Of a stretch of 64,000 nucleotides of DNA, positions 19,211 to 27,138 are shown one piece after another (position 1 is the first letter of the stretch; each line of letters begins with the position of its first letter). Source of the stretch: Pseudomonas sp. Marseille-Q3773 (GTDB taxonomy: Bacteria; Pseudomonadota; Gammaproteobacteria; Pseudomonadales; Pseudomonadaceae); assembly GCF_916618955.1 (NCBI RefSeq), contig NZ_OU745390.1:3782001-3846000 (forward strand). Direction: 5' to 3'. Below the pieces are notes generated by a model, which made no database searches, was not told where the DNA came from, and worked only from the letters and a program-made list of their open reading frames with translations. The position numbers were made by a program, and so were the translations under genes.

Positions 19211-19753
19211 ATGAAACGCCACCTGCTGACCCTGACCTTGTCCATTCTGGCTGCCAACGCTTTTGCCCTGCCAGCCGACGAGCAACACCTGACCGCCGAA
19301 TCGCGCTCCAGCGCTGCCGAGATCGCCCAGCCGCTGAAGACTGTTGCCGAAGGTGGTTCTGATCGCCTGATCGAACGCACTGGCCGCGTCGCCGAAGGTG
19401 GCTCCGATCGCCTGATCGAACGCTCTGGCCGTGTTGCCGAAGGTGGCTCCGATCGCCTGATCGAACGCACTCGCCGCGTTGCCGAAGGGGGCTCCGATCG
19501 CCTGATCGAACGCTCTGGCCGCGTCGCCGAAGGTGGCTCCGATCGCCTGATCGAACGCTCTGGCCGTGTTGCCGAAGGTGGCTCCGATCGCCTGATCGAA
19601 CGCACTGGCCGTGTTGCCGAAGGTGGCTCCGATCGCCTGATCGAACGCACTGGCCGCGTTGCCGAAGGTGGCTCCGATCGCCTGATCGAACGTGCCGGCC
19701 GTGTCGCCGAAGGTGGTTCTGATCGCCTGGTCGCAATCAGCCGTGTGAGCTGA
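19211..19753 (+). CDS. Secreted 15-residue tandem-repeat protein
   Basis: 180 residues: signal peptide (MKRHLLTLTLSILAANAFA-LP), a short linker to residue 44, then eight perfect-length copies of VAEGGSDRLIER[TSA]GR and a ninth that degrades to VAEGGSDRLVAISRVS. The unit is charged and glycine-rich (net near neutral) with no cysteine. Similar Pseudomonas proteins are, from memory, labelled 'phage infection protein', but I know of no demonstrated function. A strong Rho-independent terminator follows. Copy number is probably variable between strains. Confidence 0.85.
   Translation: MKRHLLTLTLSILAANAFALPADEQHLTAESRSSAAEIAQPLKTVAEGGSDRLIERTGRVAEGGSDRLIERSGRVAEGGSDRLIERTRRVAEGGSDRLIERSGRVAEGGSDRLIERSGRVAEGGSDRLIERTGRVAEGGSDRLIERTGRVAEGGSDRLIERAGRVAEGGSDRLVAISRVS
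19343..19738 (+). repeat. 45-bp in-frame tandem repeat array
   Basis: Eight 45-bp units from 19343 to 19702 plus a partial ninth. Units differ mainly at the last codons (ACT GGC CGC / TCT GGC CGT / ACT CGC CGC / GCC GGC CGT). Because 45 is a multiple of 3 and no frame has a stop in the unit, several spurious antisense frames stay open. Confidence 0.95.
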
Positions 19754-19802
19754 CCCCATGACCGAAAAGAACAATCTCTGTCGCAACACCGCCTCCCCTC
19801 CA

Positions 19803-19832
19803 GGCCCGGTCCATTGACCGGGCTTTGTTTTT
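19803..19832 (+). terminator. Rho-independent terminator after the repeat protein
   Basis: GCCCGGT-CCATTG-ACCGGGC followed by TTTGTTTTTTT: a 7-bp GC-rich stem and a strong T tract. Confidence 0.9.
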
Positions 19833-19874
19833 TTCACTAGAGTGCCCAGCCTCACCGTCACAGAAACTCGCACC

Positions 19875-20507
19875 ATGCTGCCGCGCGCCGAACAGAAGCT
19901 ACAGACCCGCCAGGCCCTGCTGGATGCCGCCTGCCAGCTCATGGAGAGTGGCCGTGGTTTCGGCAGTATCAGCCTGCGCGAGGTGGCGAAGACCGCTGGC
20001 ATCGTGCCTACCGGCTTCTACCGGCATTTCTCCGACATGGACGCCCTGGGCCTGGCCCTGGTGGCCGAGGTCGACGCCACATTCCGCCAGACCATCCGCC
20101 TGGTGCGCCACAACGAATTCGAGCTGGGCGGCATTACCGATGCCTCGGTGCGCATCTTTCTCGACGTGGTCGCCGCCCATCGCGCGCAGTTCCTGTTCCT
20201 CGCCCGCGAGCAGTACGGCGGTTCGCAGGCAGTCCGCCAGGCCATTGCCCGCCTGCGCCAGGACATCAGCAACGACCTGGCCACCGACCTTGCGCGGATG
20301 AAACGCTGGCAGCACCTGGACGGCGCGGCGCTGGCGGTAATGGCCGACCTGGTGGTGAAGACCGTGTTCGCCACCCTGCCGGAACTGATCGACAGCCCCG
20401 AGCAGGGTTATCCACAGGCGCTGACACCGCAGGAAAAGATCACCCAGCAGTTGCGCTTCATCTTCGTCGGCGCGCGGCATTGGCAGGGTTTGGGTAACCC
20501 GGGCTGA
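19875..20507 (+). CDS. TetR-family regulator, DesT/FabR-like
   Basis: 210 residues. The N-terminal helix-turn-helix (GFGSISLREVAKTAGIVPTGFYRHFSDMDALGLALVAEVD) matches FabR/DesT closely, and the middle (RIFLDVVAAHRAQFLFLAREQYGG) is shared too. DesT of P. aeruginosa senses the saturated/unsaturated acyl-CoA ratio and controls fatty-acid desaturation; the same role here is inferred. No desaturase gene is adjacent. ATG 19875 (MLPRAEQK) is chosen over 19842 because the family begins near PRAEQK. A perfect DnaA-box 9-mer happens to lie inside the gene at 20408. Confidence 0.88.
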   Translation: MLPRAEQKLQTRQALLDAACQLMESGRGFGSISLREVAKTAGIVPTGFYRHFSDMDALGLALVAEVDATFRQTIRLVRHNEFELGGITDASVRIFLDVVAAHRAQFLFLAREQYGGSQAVRQAIARLRQDISNDLATDLARMKRWQHLDGAALAVMADLVVKTVFATLPELIDSPEQGYPQALTPQEKITQQLRFIFVGARHWQGLGNPG

Positions 20508-20600
20508 TCGTTGCCTGTACTGGCCTCTTCGCCGGCACAGGCTACCGAAAACCCCAGTTCTGCTACCATGGCGCCCTGCCCGACAGCGACGAGCGCCTAA

Positions 20601-21698
20601 ATGTCCAACCCCCGCCACACCCTGCCCGAACTGGCCCGCTTCAACCAGCATTTTGCCGAACGCATCGTGCCGTTGTGGCAAGGCCCGGGCTGGAACGCCG
20701 ACATGGCCCTGCCCTACGAAGCCCTGGACGCCGAGCAGCGGCCCTTGCCGGTGCAGCGCTACCGGGCCATGGCCTGCGCGCGCCAGCTGTACCTGTTCAG
20801 CAGCCGCATCGGGCAACCCGGTGCCGCCGAACGCGCGGCCGCCCTGTTCCGCTCGTTGCAGAAGCACTTCCACGACGCCGAACACGGTGGCTGGTTCTAC
20901 AGTATCGACGCCCAGGGCAAGCCGCTGGACCGGCGCAAGGACCTGTATACCCACGCCTTCATCGTGTTCGCCTGCGCGCACTACTGGGGCAAGGTGCGCG
21001 AAAGCCTGGTGGAGTCCACCTTGAATGCAGCGCTGGACATCATCGACCAGCAGTTCGCCCGTGACGACGGCCTGTACGAAGCCAGCCTGGGCGAGGACTG
21101 GGCCGACCTGGGCAGCGGCCCGCTGCAGAACCCGCAGATGCATCTGGCCGAAGCGTTCCTGCAAGTGCTGGCAGTACGTGAAGACGAACATACCCGGCAG
21201 TCGCTACTGCAGCTGTGCGAAGCCCTGCAGGCGCACTTCATCGAGCCGGCCCATGGCCTGATGCTGGAACAACCACGCGGCGCTGTGGATAACTGGTTCG
21301 AACCAGGGCACCAGTTCGAGTGGTTCTACTTGCTGCATACCTCGCCGTTGCTGCGTGACACGCCTCTACATGCCTCCATCGACCGGGCTTTCGGCTTTGC
21401 CGAGCGGTACGGAGTGAAGAATGCTGCGGTGCTGGCGATGCTGGATGTGGATGGCCAGGTGCTTGATGCCACCCAGCGCATCTGGGCGCAAGCTGAATAT
21501 CTGCGGGCGTTGGTATTGCGCGTAGACGGCGAGGCGAAGCTGGCGGGGCAGCTGCAGGCGCTGGAAGCGCGATTCCTGCGGCAAGCGGGCTGGTATGAAT
21601 GCCGGGACGGCGAGGGAGCGGTCAGCCGGCATGATATGCCTTCAACCACCCCCTACCACCTGGCGACGTGCCTGGAAGGCTTGCAACGCCTGGGCTGA
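20601..21698 (+). CDS. AGE-family epimerase/isomerase (mannose isomerase-like)
   Basis: 365 residues forming an (alpha/alpha)6 barrel of the N-acylglucosamine 2-epimerase family. Typical blocks are ARQLYLFSSRIG, HFHDAEHGGWFYSID, DLYTHAFIVFACAHY, PQMHLAEAFLQV and PGHQFEWFYLL. The conserved histidines in YTHAF, MHLAEA and GHQFEW fit the catalytic His set. Related enzymes interconvert mannose and fructose or epimerise N-acyl sugars; the exact substrate is open. It seems to be a single-gene unit ending at the 21743 inverted repeat. Confidence 0.87.
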   Translation: MSNPRHTLPELARFNQHFAERIVPLWQGPGWNADMALPYEALDAEQRPLPVQRYRAMACARQLYLFSSRIGQPGAAERAAALFRSLQKHFHDAEHGGWFYSIDAQGKPLDRRKDLYTHAFIVFACAHYWGKVRESLVESTLNAALDIIDQQFARDDGLYEASLGEDWADLGSGPLQNPQMHLAEAFLQVLAVREDEHTRQSLLQLCEALQAHFIEPAHGLMLEQPRGAVDNWFEPGHQFEWFYLLHTSPLLRDTPLHASIDRAFGFAERYGVKNAAVLAMLDVDGQVLDATQRIWAQAEYLRALVLRVDGEAKLAGQLQALEARFLRQAGWYECRDGEGAVSRHDMPSTTPYHLATCLEGLQRLG

Positions 21699-21742
21699 CG
21701 CTTCATCGGCCCTGCATGACGCCAGACATGCGCATTGCCCCT

Positions 21743-21790
21743 GCAGGAGCGGCCTTGTGCAGCCCTTTCGCGGCACAAGGCCGCTCCTGC
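21743..21790. repeat. 18-bp perfect inverted repeat between convergent genes
   Basis: GCAGGAGCGGCCTTGTGC (21743-21760) and its exact reverse complement (21773-21790) with a 12-base loop that contains TTTCGCG. It lies between the AGE gene and the SDR gene and probably works as a bidirectional terminator. Confidence 0.9.
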
Positions 21791-21820
21791 AAAGGGCGTA
21801 CTAGCCGGCCAGGTGGCAAC

Positions 21821-22588
21821 TCAACCCTTGGCTGAGCGGTCGATCGAGAACCCTGCCCAGTCCTGGCTAACCGGCATCAGCTCCAGGCTGTTGATGTTGA
21901 TGTGCGCCGGCTGGTTGAGGATCCAGAAAATGGTCTCGGCAATGTCCTGCGGCTGGATTGGCTCGGCACCGGCGTAGGTCGCATCGTACTTGGCCTGGTC
22001 ACCGCCGAAGCGCACCAGCGAGAACTCGCTCTCGCACAGGCCCGGCTCGATATTGCTCACGCGCACGCCGGTGCCGCGCAGGTCGCAACGCAGGCTCAGC
22101 GAAAACTGGCCGACGAACGCCTTGGTACCGCCATACACGTTGCTGCCCGGGTACGGGTAGTTGCCTGCCACCGAGCCCACGTTGAGAATCGAGGCGCCGC
22201 GGCCGTGGGCAATCAGCCGTGGCAACAGCAGGCGAGTGGTGTACATCAGCCCCTTGATGTTGGTGTCGACCATGGTTTCCCAGTCGTCCAGGCTGCAGTT
22301 CTGCGCCGCATCCACGCCCAGCGCGAGGCCGGCGTTGTTGACCAGGCCGCGCAACTTGTCGAAGCCTGCCGGCAGGTTGGCAATGGCCTGCTCCATTGCC
22401 TTGCGATCCCGTACATCGAGCACCAGCCCATGTACTTCGGTCTTGGCCGATAACTCGGCACACAGGGCATCGAGGCGCTCCTTGCGACGGCCGGTGAGCA
22501 CCAGTTTCCAGCCGGCTTCGGCGAAGCGGCGGGCCGTGGCCTCGCCGAAACCGGAAGTCGCGCCAGTGATGAATACGGTGGACGTCAT
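21821..22588 (-). CDS. SDR-family oxidoreductase, YdfG-like
   Basis: 255 residues, Rossmann fold. Cofactor motif TGATSGFG (residues 8-15) followed by TGRRKERL, which suggests NADP(H). Then NNAGLALG, the catalytic Ser in LNVGSVAGNYPYPGS and the YxxxK motif YGGTKAF. The C-terminal PQDIAETIFWILNQPAHININSLELMPVSQ matches the YdfG 3-hydroxy acid/serine dehydrogenase group, which also reduces malonic semialdehyde. GAGGAA before ATG 22588 supports this start over one nine codons upstream. Confidence 0.9.
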   Translation of the reverse strand: MTSTVFITGATSGFGEATARRFAEAGWKLVLTGRRKERLDALCAELSAKTEVHGLVLDVRDRKAMEQAIANLPAGFDKLRGLVNNAGLALGVDAAQNCSLDDWETMVDTNIKGLMYTTRLLLPRLIAHGRGASILNVGSVAGNYPYPGSNVYGGTKAFVGQFSLSLRCDLRGTGVRVSNIEPGLCESEFSLVRFGGDQAKYDATYAGAEPIQPQDIAETIFWILNQPAHININSLELMPVSQDWAGFSIDRSAKG

Positions 22589-23180
22589 GCTCTGTTCCTC
22601 ACGGTAGGTTGTCATCAGCAGCCTTGCAGCATGCCCGCGCCGGGCGCTGGCAGCAAGTCATCGAGGCCGCTGGTCATTTTTTGTTCATACCCGGCAAACC
22701 CTTGCAGCAGAGCGCCTGCCGCCAGCTATGCGCATGTTATCCACAAGGCTTTCCCCATGGATTGGGGGCAACTTGTCTGCAGGGCGGAACCCTTTCAGCG
22801 CTGTAGGGTCGTTGGATATCTTCAGGTGATGGCGCAAGGCTTTCAAACATGCCGCGTGCAGCAGTCTGTCCAAGGGTTCTTCACATAGTTATCCACAGGC
22901 ATTTCGCGGCGTTGAGCGCGCATGCAGGCTTTGTCAAAGCAACGGAAATCTTCTCTCGAGGGAGTCTGATCAAAAAATGATCAAGATGCTGCAGCCCTTG
23001 TGGATAAAGGGATAGCGCCAGGTGCCACCATGTTTTCCACAGGCGGTTCCACACTAACCGTGGAAAACACCGGCCTGTGGAAACAATGATTTGCGACAGG
23101 TTTGTGGAGTAAATCGGGAACGATGTGAAACAGGTTGTCCACAACAGAAACGGGGCTGCCTTCGCAGCCCCGGATACCCT
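22589..23180. other. Gene-free interval with DnaA-box cluster
   Basis: 592 bp between the SDR gene and livF without convincing coding sequence. Three exact DnaA boxes: TTATCCACA at 22737-22745 and 22889-22897, and inverted TGTGGATAA at 22999-23007. One-mismatch boxes are TTTTCCACA 23033-23041 and TTGTCCACA 23135-23143; a weaker inverted one is TGTGGAAAC 23076-23084. It also contains short AT-richer segments. Chromosome order suggests this is not oriC, which in pseudomonads lies by dnaA/rpmH. The liv terminator occupies its right end. Confidence 0.6.
23151..23172 (-). terminator. Terminator of the liv operon
   Basis: CGGGGCTGC-CTTC-GCAGCCCCG: a perfect 9-bp stem just beyond the livF stop. On the minus strand it is followed by TTTCTGTT. 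Confidence 0.8.
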
Positions 23181-23897
23181 TCAATGGCCGCCCAGATAAG
23201 CGTTGCGCACTTCCTCGTTGACCAGCAGTTCCTGCCCTGTGCCGGTCATGCGAATCTGCCCGTTGACCATCACATAGGCCCGGTCCGAGAGCTTCAGCGC
23301 ATGGTTGGCATTCTGCTCGACCAGAAAGATGGTCATCCCGGTCTTGGCCAGCTCGCGCAGGGTCGAGAAGATCTGCTTGACCACGATCGGCGCCAGCCCC
23401 AGTGATGGCTCGTCCAGCAGCAGCAACTTCGGACGGCTCATCAGCGCCCGGGCAATAGCCAGCATCTGCTGCTCACCACCGGACATGGTCATCGCCCGCT
23501 GGTTACGCCGCTCCTTCAAACGCGGGAACAGCTCGTACATGCGCTGCATGTCTTCGTCGGCATGCTTGTCGCCGATGGGAATGGTGCCCATCATCAGGTT
23601 TTCCTCGACTGTCATGTCAGGAAAAACCCGGCGCCCTTCCGGCGACTGGGCGATGCCGTTGGAGGCAATGTAGTGCGAAGACTTGCGGGTAATATCGGTG
23701 CCTCGGTACACGATATGCCCCGATGCCGCCCGCGGCTGACCGAAAATCGACATCAGCAAGGTGGACTTGCCGGCACCGTTAGCGCCGATCAGGCTGACCG
23801 TCTCGCCCTCGTTGATGTGCATCGACACCTTTTTCAGCGCCTGGATCGGCCCGTAGAACACGTCCAGGTCCTTCAGTTCGAGAATGGGTGCAGTCAT
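23181..23897 (-). CDS. livF: Branched-chain amino-acid ABC transporter ATPase LivF (BraG)
   Basis: Cytoplasmic ATPase, 238 residues. Walker A GANGAGKST, signature MSGGEQQMLAIARAL, Walker B LLLLDEPSLGLAPIVV. PEGRRVFPDMTVEENL is typical of LivF. The start overlaps the livG stop by four bases. It is the last gene of livKHMGF, and its product energises leucine/isoleucine/valine uptake (in pseudomonads also alanine and threonine). Confidence 0.95.
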   Translation of the reverse strand: MTAPILELKDLDVFYGPIQALKKVSMHINEGETVSLIGANGAGKSTLLMSIFGQPRAASGHIVYRGTDITRKSSHYIASNGIAQSPEGRRVFPDMTVEENLMMGTIPIGDKHADEDMQRMYELFPRLKERRNQRAMTMSGGEQQMLAIARALMSRPKLLLLDEPSLGLAPIVVKQIFSTLRELAKTGMTIFLVEQNANHALKLSDRAYVMVNGQIRMTGTGQELLVNEEVRNAYLGGH

Positions 23898-24769
23898 ACC
23901 AGTTCCTCTTCATCGGCACCCAGGTAGGCGGCGATCACCGTCGGGTTGTGGCGGATATCATGCGGCGCGCCTTCGGCAATCACGTTGCCATGGTCGAGCA
24001 CCACGATATGGTCGGAAATACTCATGACCATGCCCATGTCATGCTCGATCAGCACCACGGTGATATCGTGCTCGTCACGCAGCACGCGGATCATGCGGCT
24101 GAGGGCCTCGGTTTCCTGCGGGTTGAGGCCCGCCGCCGGTTCGTCCAGGCAGATGATTTTCGGCCGCGTGCACATGGCCCGGGCGATTTCCAGGCGGCGC
24201 TGCTGGCCATACGACAACTCACCGGCCAGGCGGTTGGCACAATCGACCAGGTCGACCACTTCCAGCCAGTAGAACGCGTGGTCCAGCGCATCGCTTTCGG
24301 CCTTGCGGTAGGCCTTGGTGTTGAGCACCCCGGCCAGCAGGTTACGGTTGACCCACATGTGCTGGGCCACCAGCAGGTTTTCCACCACCGACATTTCCTT
24401 GAACAGGCGAATGTTCTGGAAGGTCCGTGCCAGGCCGGCGCGGTTGACCAGGTGGGTACCGCCGAACATCTTGTAGTAGAGGCGGTTGGCAAAGCGCGCC
24501 GGCGAGACGAAGTCGGCAGCCTGGAAGCGCTCCCCGAGCAGTTGGATGACATTGGTGTGGCTGCCGCGTACGTTCAGCTCGATGCGCCCGCCGCTGGCCT
24601 TGTAGAAGCCGGTGAGGCAGTTGAACACCGTGGTCTTGCCGGCGCCGTTGGGGCCGATCAGGGCGAAGATCTGGTTGCGCCTGACCTTCAGGCTGACATC
24701 GCTGAGCGCCTTGATGCCACCGAACTGCATCATCAGGTTGTCGACCGAGAGAATGATATCGTCGCTCAT
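23894..24769 (-). CDS. livG: Branched-chain amino-acid ABC transporter ATPase LivG (BraF)
   Basis: 291 residues. Walker A GPNGAGKTT, signature LSYGQQRRLEIARAM, Walker B IICLDEPAAGLNP, and the H-loop in LIEHDMGMVMSISD. The inserted region LVNRAGLARTFQNIRLFKEMSV is typical of LivG. It overlaps both livM and livF by four bases, so the three reading frames are translationally coupled. Confidence 0.95.
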   Translation of the reverse strand: MSDDIILSVDNLMMQFGGIKALSDVSLKVRRNQIFALIGPNGAGKTTVFNCLTGFYKASGGRIELNVRGSHTNVIQLLGERFQAADFVSPARFANRLYYKMFGGTHLVNRAGLARTFQNIRLFKEMSVVENLLVAQHMWVNRNLLAGVLNTKAYRKAESDALDHAFYWLEVVDLVDCANRLAGELSYGQQRRLEIARAMCTRPKIICLDEPAAGLNPQETEALSRMIRVLRDEHDITVVLIEHDMGMVMSISDHIVVLDHGNVIAEGAPHDIRHNPTVIAAYLGADEEELV

Positions 24770-26067
24770 GGCGCCACTCCTTTACGCGGGGTCACACCGG
24801 TACGGCTGATGCGGATCAGCCCACGCGGTCGCCAGATCATCATCAACACCATGAGCACGCCGAACAGCAGCACCCGGTATTCCGAGAAGCTGCGCAGCAG
24901 CTCTGGCGCCACGGTCAGGACGAAGGCCGCAATGACCACGCCCACTGTCGAGCCCATGCCGCCGAGCACGACGATGGCAAGGATCAGTGCCGACTCGAAG
25001 AAGGTGAACGAGGACGGGTTGACGAAGCCCTGGTAAGTCGCGAAGAACACCCCCGCCAGGCCGGCAGTGGAGGCGCCCAGGGTAAACGCCGAGAGTTTCA
25101 CCAACACATGGTTGAGGCCCATCGAGCGGCAGGCGATCTCGTCCTCGCGCAACGCCTCCCAGGCCCGGCCGACCGGCATGCGGGTCAAGCGGTGCTTGAT
25201 GTACAGCACCGCCAGCACGACCATGAACAGCACGGCGTAGATGAACACGAACTTGAGGTTGGCGTTGTATTCGAAGCCGAAGAACTCGTGGATCGGTACC
25301 CCACCATCCTTGGCCCGACGGCCGAACTCCAGGCCGAAGAAGGTCGGCGACGGCGCCGGCATGCCGTTCGGGCCACCGGTGAACGACAGCCAGTTGTTCA
25401 GTACCAGGCGGATGATCTCACCGAACCCCAAGGTCACGATCGCCAGGTAGTCACCGTGCATCCGCAGCACCGGGAAGCCGAGGATGCAACCCGCCAGCGC
25501 CGCTGCGATGGCCGCCAGTGGCAGCACGCTCCAGAAGCCCAGGCCGAGATACTGGTAGCCCAGCGCCAGGCCGTAGGCGCCGATGGCGTAGAACGCCACG
25601 TAGCCGAGGTCGAGCAGGCCGGCCAGGCCGACCACGATGTTCAGGCCGAGGCCGAGCAGCACGTAGATCAGGCCAAGGATGACCACAGTCAACAGGTACT
25701 TGTTGGCGAAGATCGGGAAGACGATGGCAATCACTATCAACGCCGGAATGATGTAGCGCAGCCGCGACACGTAGTCCGGCGCGCGCACATGCACACCCGA
25801 GCCACCACTTTCGAAGCCCTGTAGCATGCGCGTACCGGCGGCGGTCTGCAGGTACAGGCTGAGCAGGAAGCGCCCCAGCATCACCCCGCCGACCAGCCAG
25901 GCCACGCGACGCGGCTCGGCATTGAAGCTGTAGCCATCGAGGACCACGCCGACGACCGGGCCAAATACGATGAGTGCCAGCAGGCCGGCGACGATGGTCT
26001 CCAGCAGGCTGCGTTTAAGGTCGAAACCCTTGGTTTCGGGAACAACGGCAGTTTTGGCAATGGACAT
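24766..26067 (-). CDS. livM: Branched-chain amino-acid ABC transporter permease LivM (BraE)
   Basis: Inner-membrane permease, 433 residues from ATG 26067; a GTG two codons upstream (26073) is also possible. LivM blocks: LGLNIVVGLAGLLDLGYVAFYAIGAYGLAL, DYLAIVTLGFGEIIRLVLNNW, TGGPNGMP, and GMGSTVGVVIAAFVLTVAPELLR near the end. An N-terminal extension of about 100 residues with extra membrane segments is normal for the pseudomonad form. Confidence 0.94.
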   Translation of the reverse strand: MSIAKTAVVPETKGFDLKRSLLETIVAGLLALIVFGPVVGVVLDGYSFNAEPRRVAWLVGGVMLGRFLLSLYLQTAAGTRMLQGFESGGSGVHVRAPDYVSRLRYIIPALIVIAIVFPIFANKYLLTVVILGLIYVLLGLGLNIVVGLAGLLDLGYVAFYAIGAYGLALGYQYLGLGFWSVLPLAAIAAALAGCILGFPVLRMHGDYLAIVTLGFGEIIRLVLNNWLSFTGGPNGMPAPSPTFFGLEFGRRAKDGGVPIHEFFGFEYNANLKFVFIYAVLFMVVLAVLYIKHRLTRMPVGRAWEALREDEIACRSMGLNHVLVKLSAFTLGASTAGLAGVFFATYQGFVNPSSFTFFESALILAIVVLGGMGSTVGVVIAAFVLTVAPELLRSFSEYRVLLFGVLMVLMMIWRPRGLIRISRTGVTPRKGVAP

Positions 26068-26069
26068 GT

Positions 26070-26984
26070 TCACACCTTAGCCACGAGCGGGCGACCCAGC
26101 AGGCCTTGCGGGCGGAAGATAAGGATCATCACCAGCAGCGAGAAGCTGAACACGTCCTTGTAGTCGGAGTTGATCAAGCCAGAGAACAGCGACTCGGAAA
26201 TACCCAGGATGATCCCGCCAAGCATGGCGCCAGGCAGCGAGCCGATCCCGCCGAGCACCGCGGCGGTGAAGGCCTTGATACCGATGATGAAGCCGGCATA
26301 GAAGTCGAAGGTGCCGTAGTTCATGGTGATCAGCACGCCGGCCAGGGCGGCCATCACCGCACCGATGACGAACACGTAGGAAATAACCCGGTCGGTGTTG
26401 ATGCCCAGGATCGAGGCCATCTTGCGGTCTTGCTGGGTAGCCCGGCACATGCGGCCGAGCTTGGTGTACTTGATCACGTAGGTGAGCAGGCCCATGCCCA
26501 CGAATGCGGCCACCAGGATGAAGATCTTGGTGTAGGTCAGTTGCACGAAGCCGGTGCCTACTTCGACGCGCCAGGCGCCTTCGAGCAGGGTCGGCACGCC
26601 TTGCTGGCGGGCGCCCTGGCTGATCTGCGCATAGTTCTGCAGGATCAGCGAAATGCCGATGGCACTGATCAGCGGTGCCAGGCGGGTGGAGTTGCGCAGG
26701 GGTTTGTAGGCGATGCGTTCAATGGTGAAGCCGTACACGCCGGTGACGACGATGGTGAACAACAGGGTGCCCAGCATCAGCAGGGGGAACGACTCGATAC
26801 CGAAGTAAGCCAGCAATGCCAGGCTGATTGCCGCGAGGTACGCGGAAATCATGTACACCTCGCCGTGCGCGAAGTTGATCATGCCGATGATGCCATAGAC
26901 CATTGTGTAGCCGATGGCGATCAGGCCATAGACCGACCCGAGGGTCAGGCCGTTGACCAGTTGCTGCAGGAAAATACCATCCAT
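26070..26984 (-). CDS. livH: Branched-chain amino-acid ABC transporter permease LivH (BraD)
   Basis: 304 residues. It starts MDGIFLQQLVNGLTLGSVYGL and contains IGMINFAHGEVYMISAY, RACRATQQDRKMASILGINTDR-like RMCRATQQDRKMAS, and AVLGGIGSLPGAMLGGIILG. All are standard LivH blocks. It is separated from livK by 154 bp that contain a strong GC-rich hairpin, probably reducing expression of the membrane and ATPase genes relative to the binding protein. Confidence 0.95.
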   Translation of the reverse strand: MDGIFLQQLVNGLTLGSVYGLIAIGYTMVYGIIGMINFAHGEVYMISAYLAAISLALLAYFGIESFPLLMLGTLLFTIVVTGVYGFTIERIAYKPLRNSTRLAPLISAIGISLILQNYAQISQGARQQGVPTLLEGAWRVEVGTGFVQLTYTKIFILVAAFVGMGLLTYVIKYTKLGRMCRATQQDRKMASILGINTDRVISYVFVIGAVMAALAGVLITMNYGTFDFYAGFIIGIKAFTAAVLGGIGSLPGAMLGGIILGISESLFSGLINSDYKDVFSFSLLVMILIFRPQGLLGRPLVAKV

Positions 26985-27105
26985 AACGCAATCTCACCTG
27001 ATTGAGATTGCACGAGCGCCGACCACGGCGGGCCTTGGGACTAGGCGGCCCTCGCAGCGCAGTACTGTGCAGATCTACGGATAAAGACAGGTACCGCGGG
27101 GCTTG

Positions 27106-27127
27106 GGCCCGGGCGTGAACCCGGGCC
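27106..27127 (-). terminator. Intercistronic hairpin between livK and livH
   Basis: GGCCCGGG-CGTGAA-CCCGGGCC: a perfect 8-bp all-GC stem 12 bases past the livK stop, with no T tract. It is likely an mRNA-stabilising or partial-termination element within the operon. Confidence 0.65.
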
Positions 27128-27138
27128 GTGGGCCGTTG

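Noticed and set aside
19124..20002. Long minus-strand frames across the repeat-protein gene
   Set aside because: They arise because the 45-bp repeat is a multiple of three with no stops in those frames; no start signal or family supports them.
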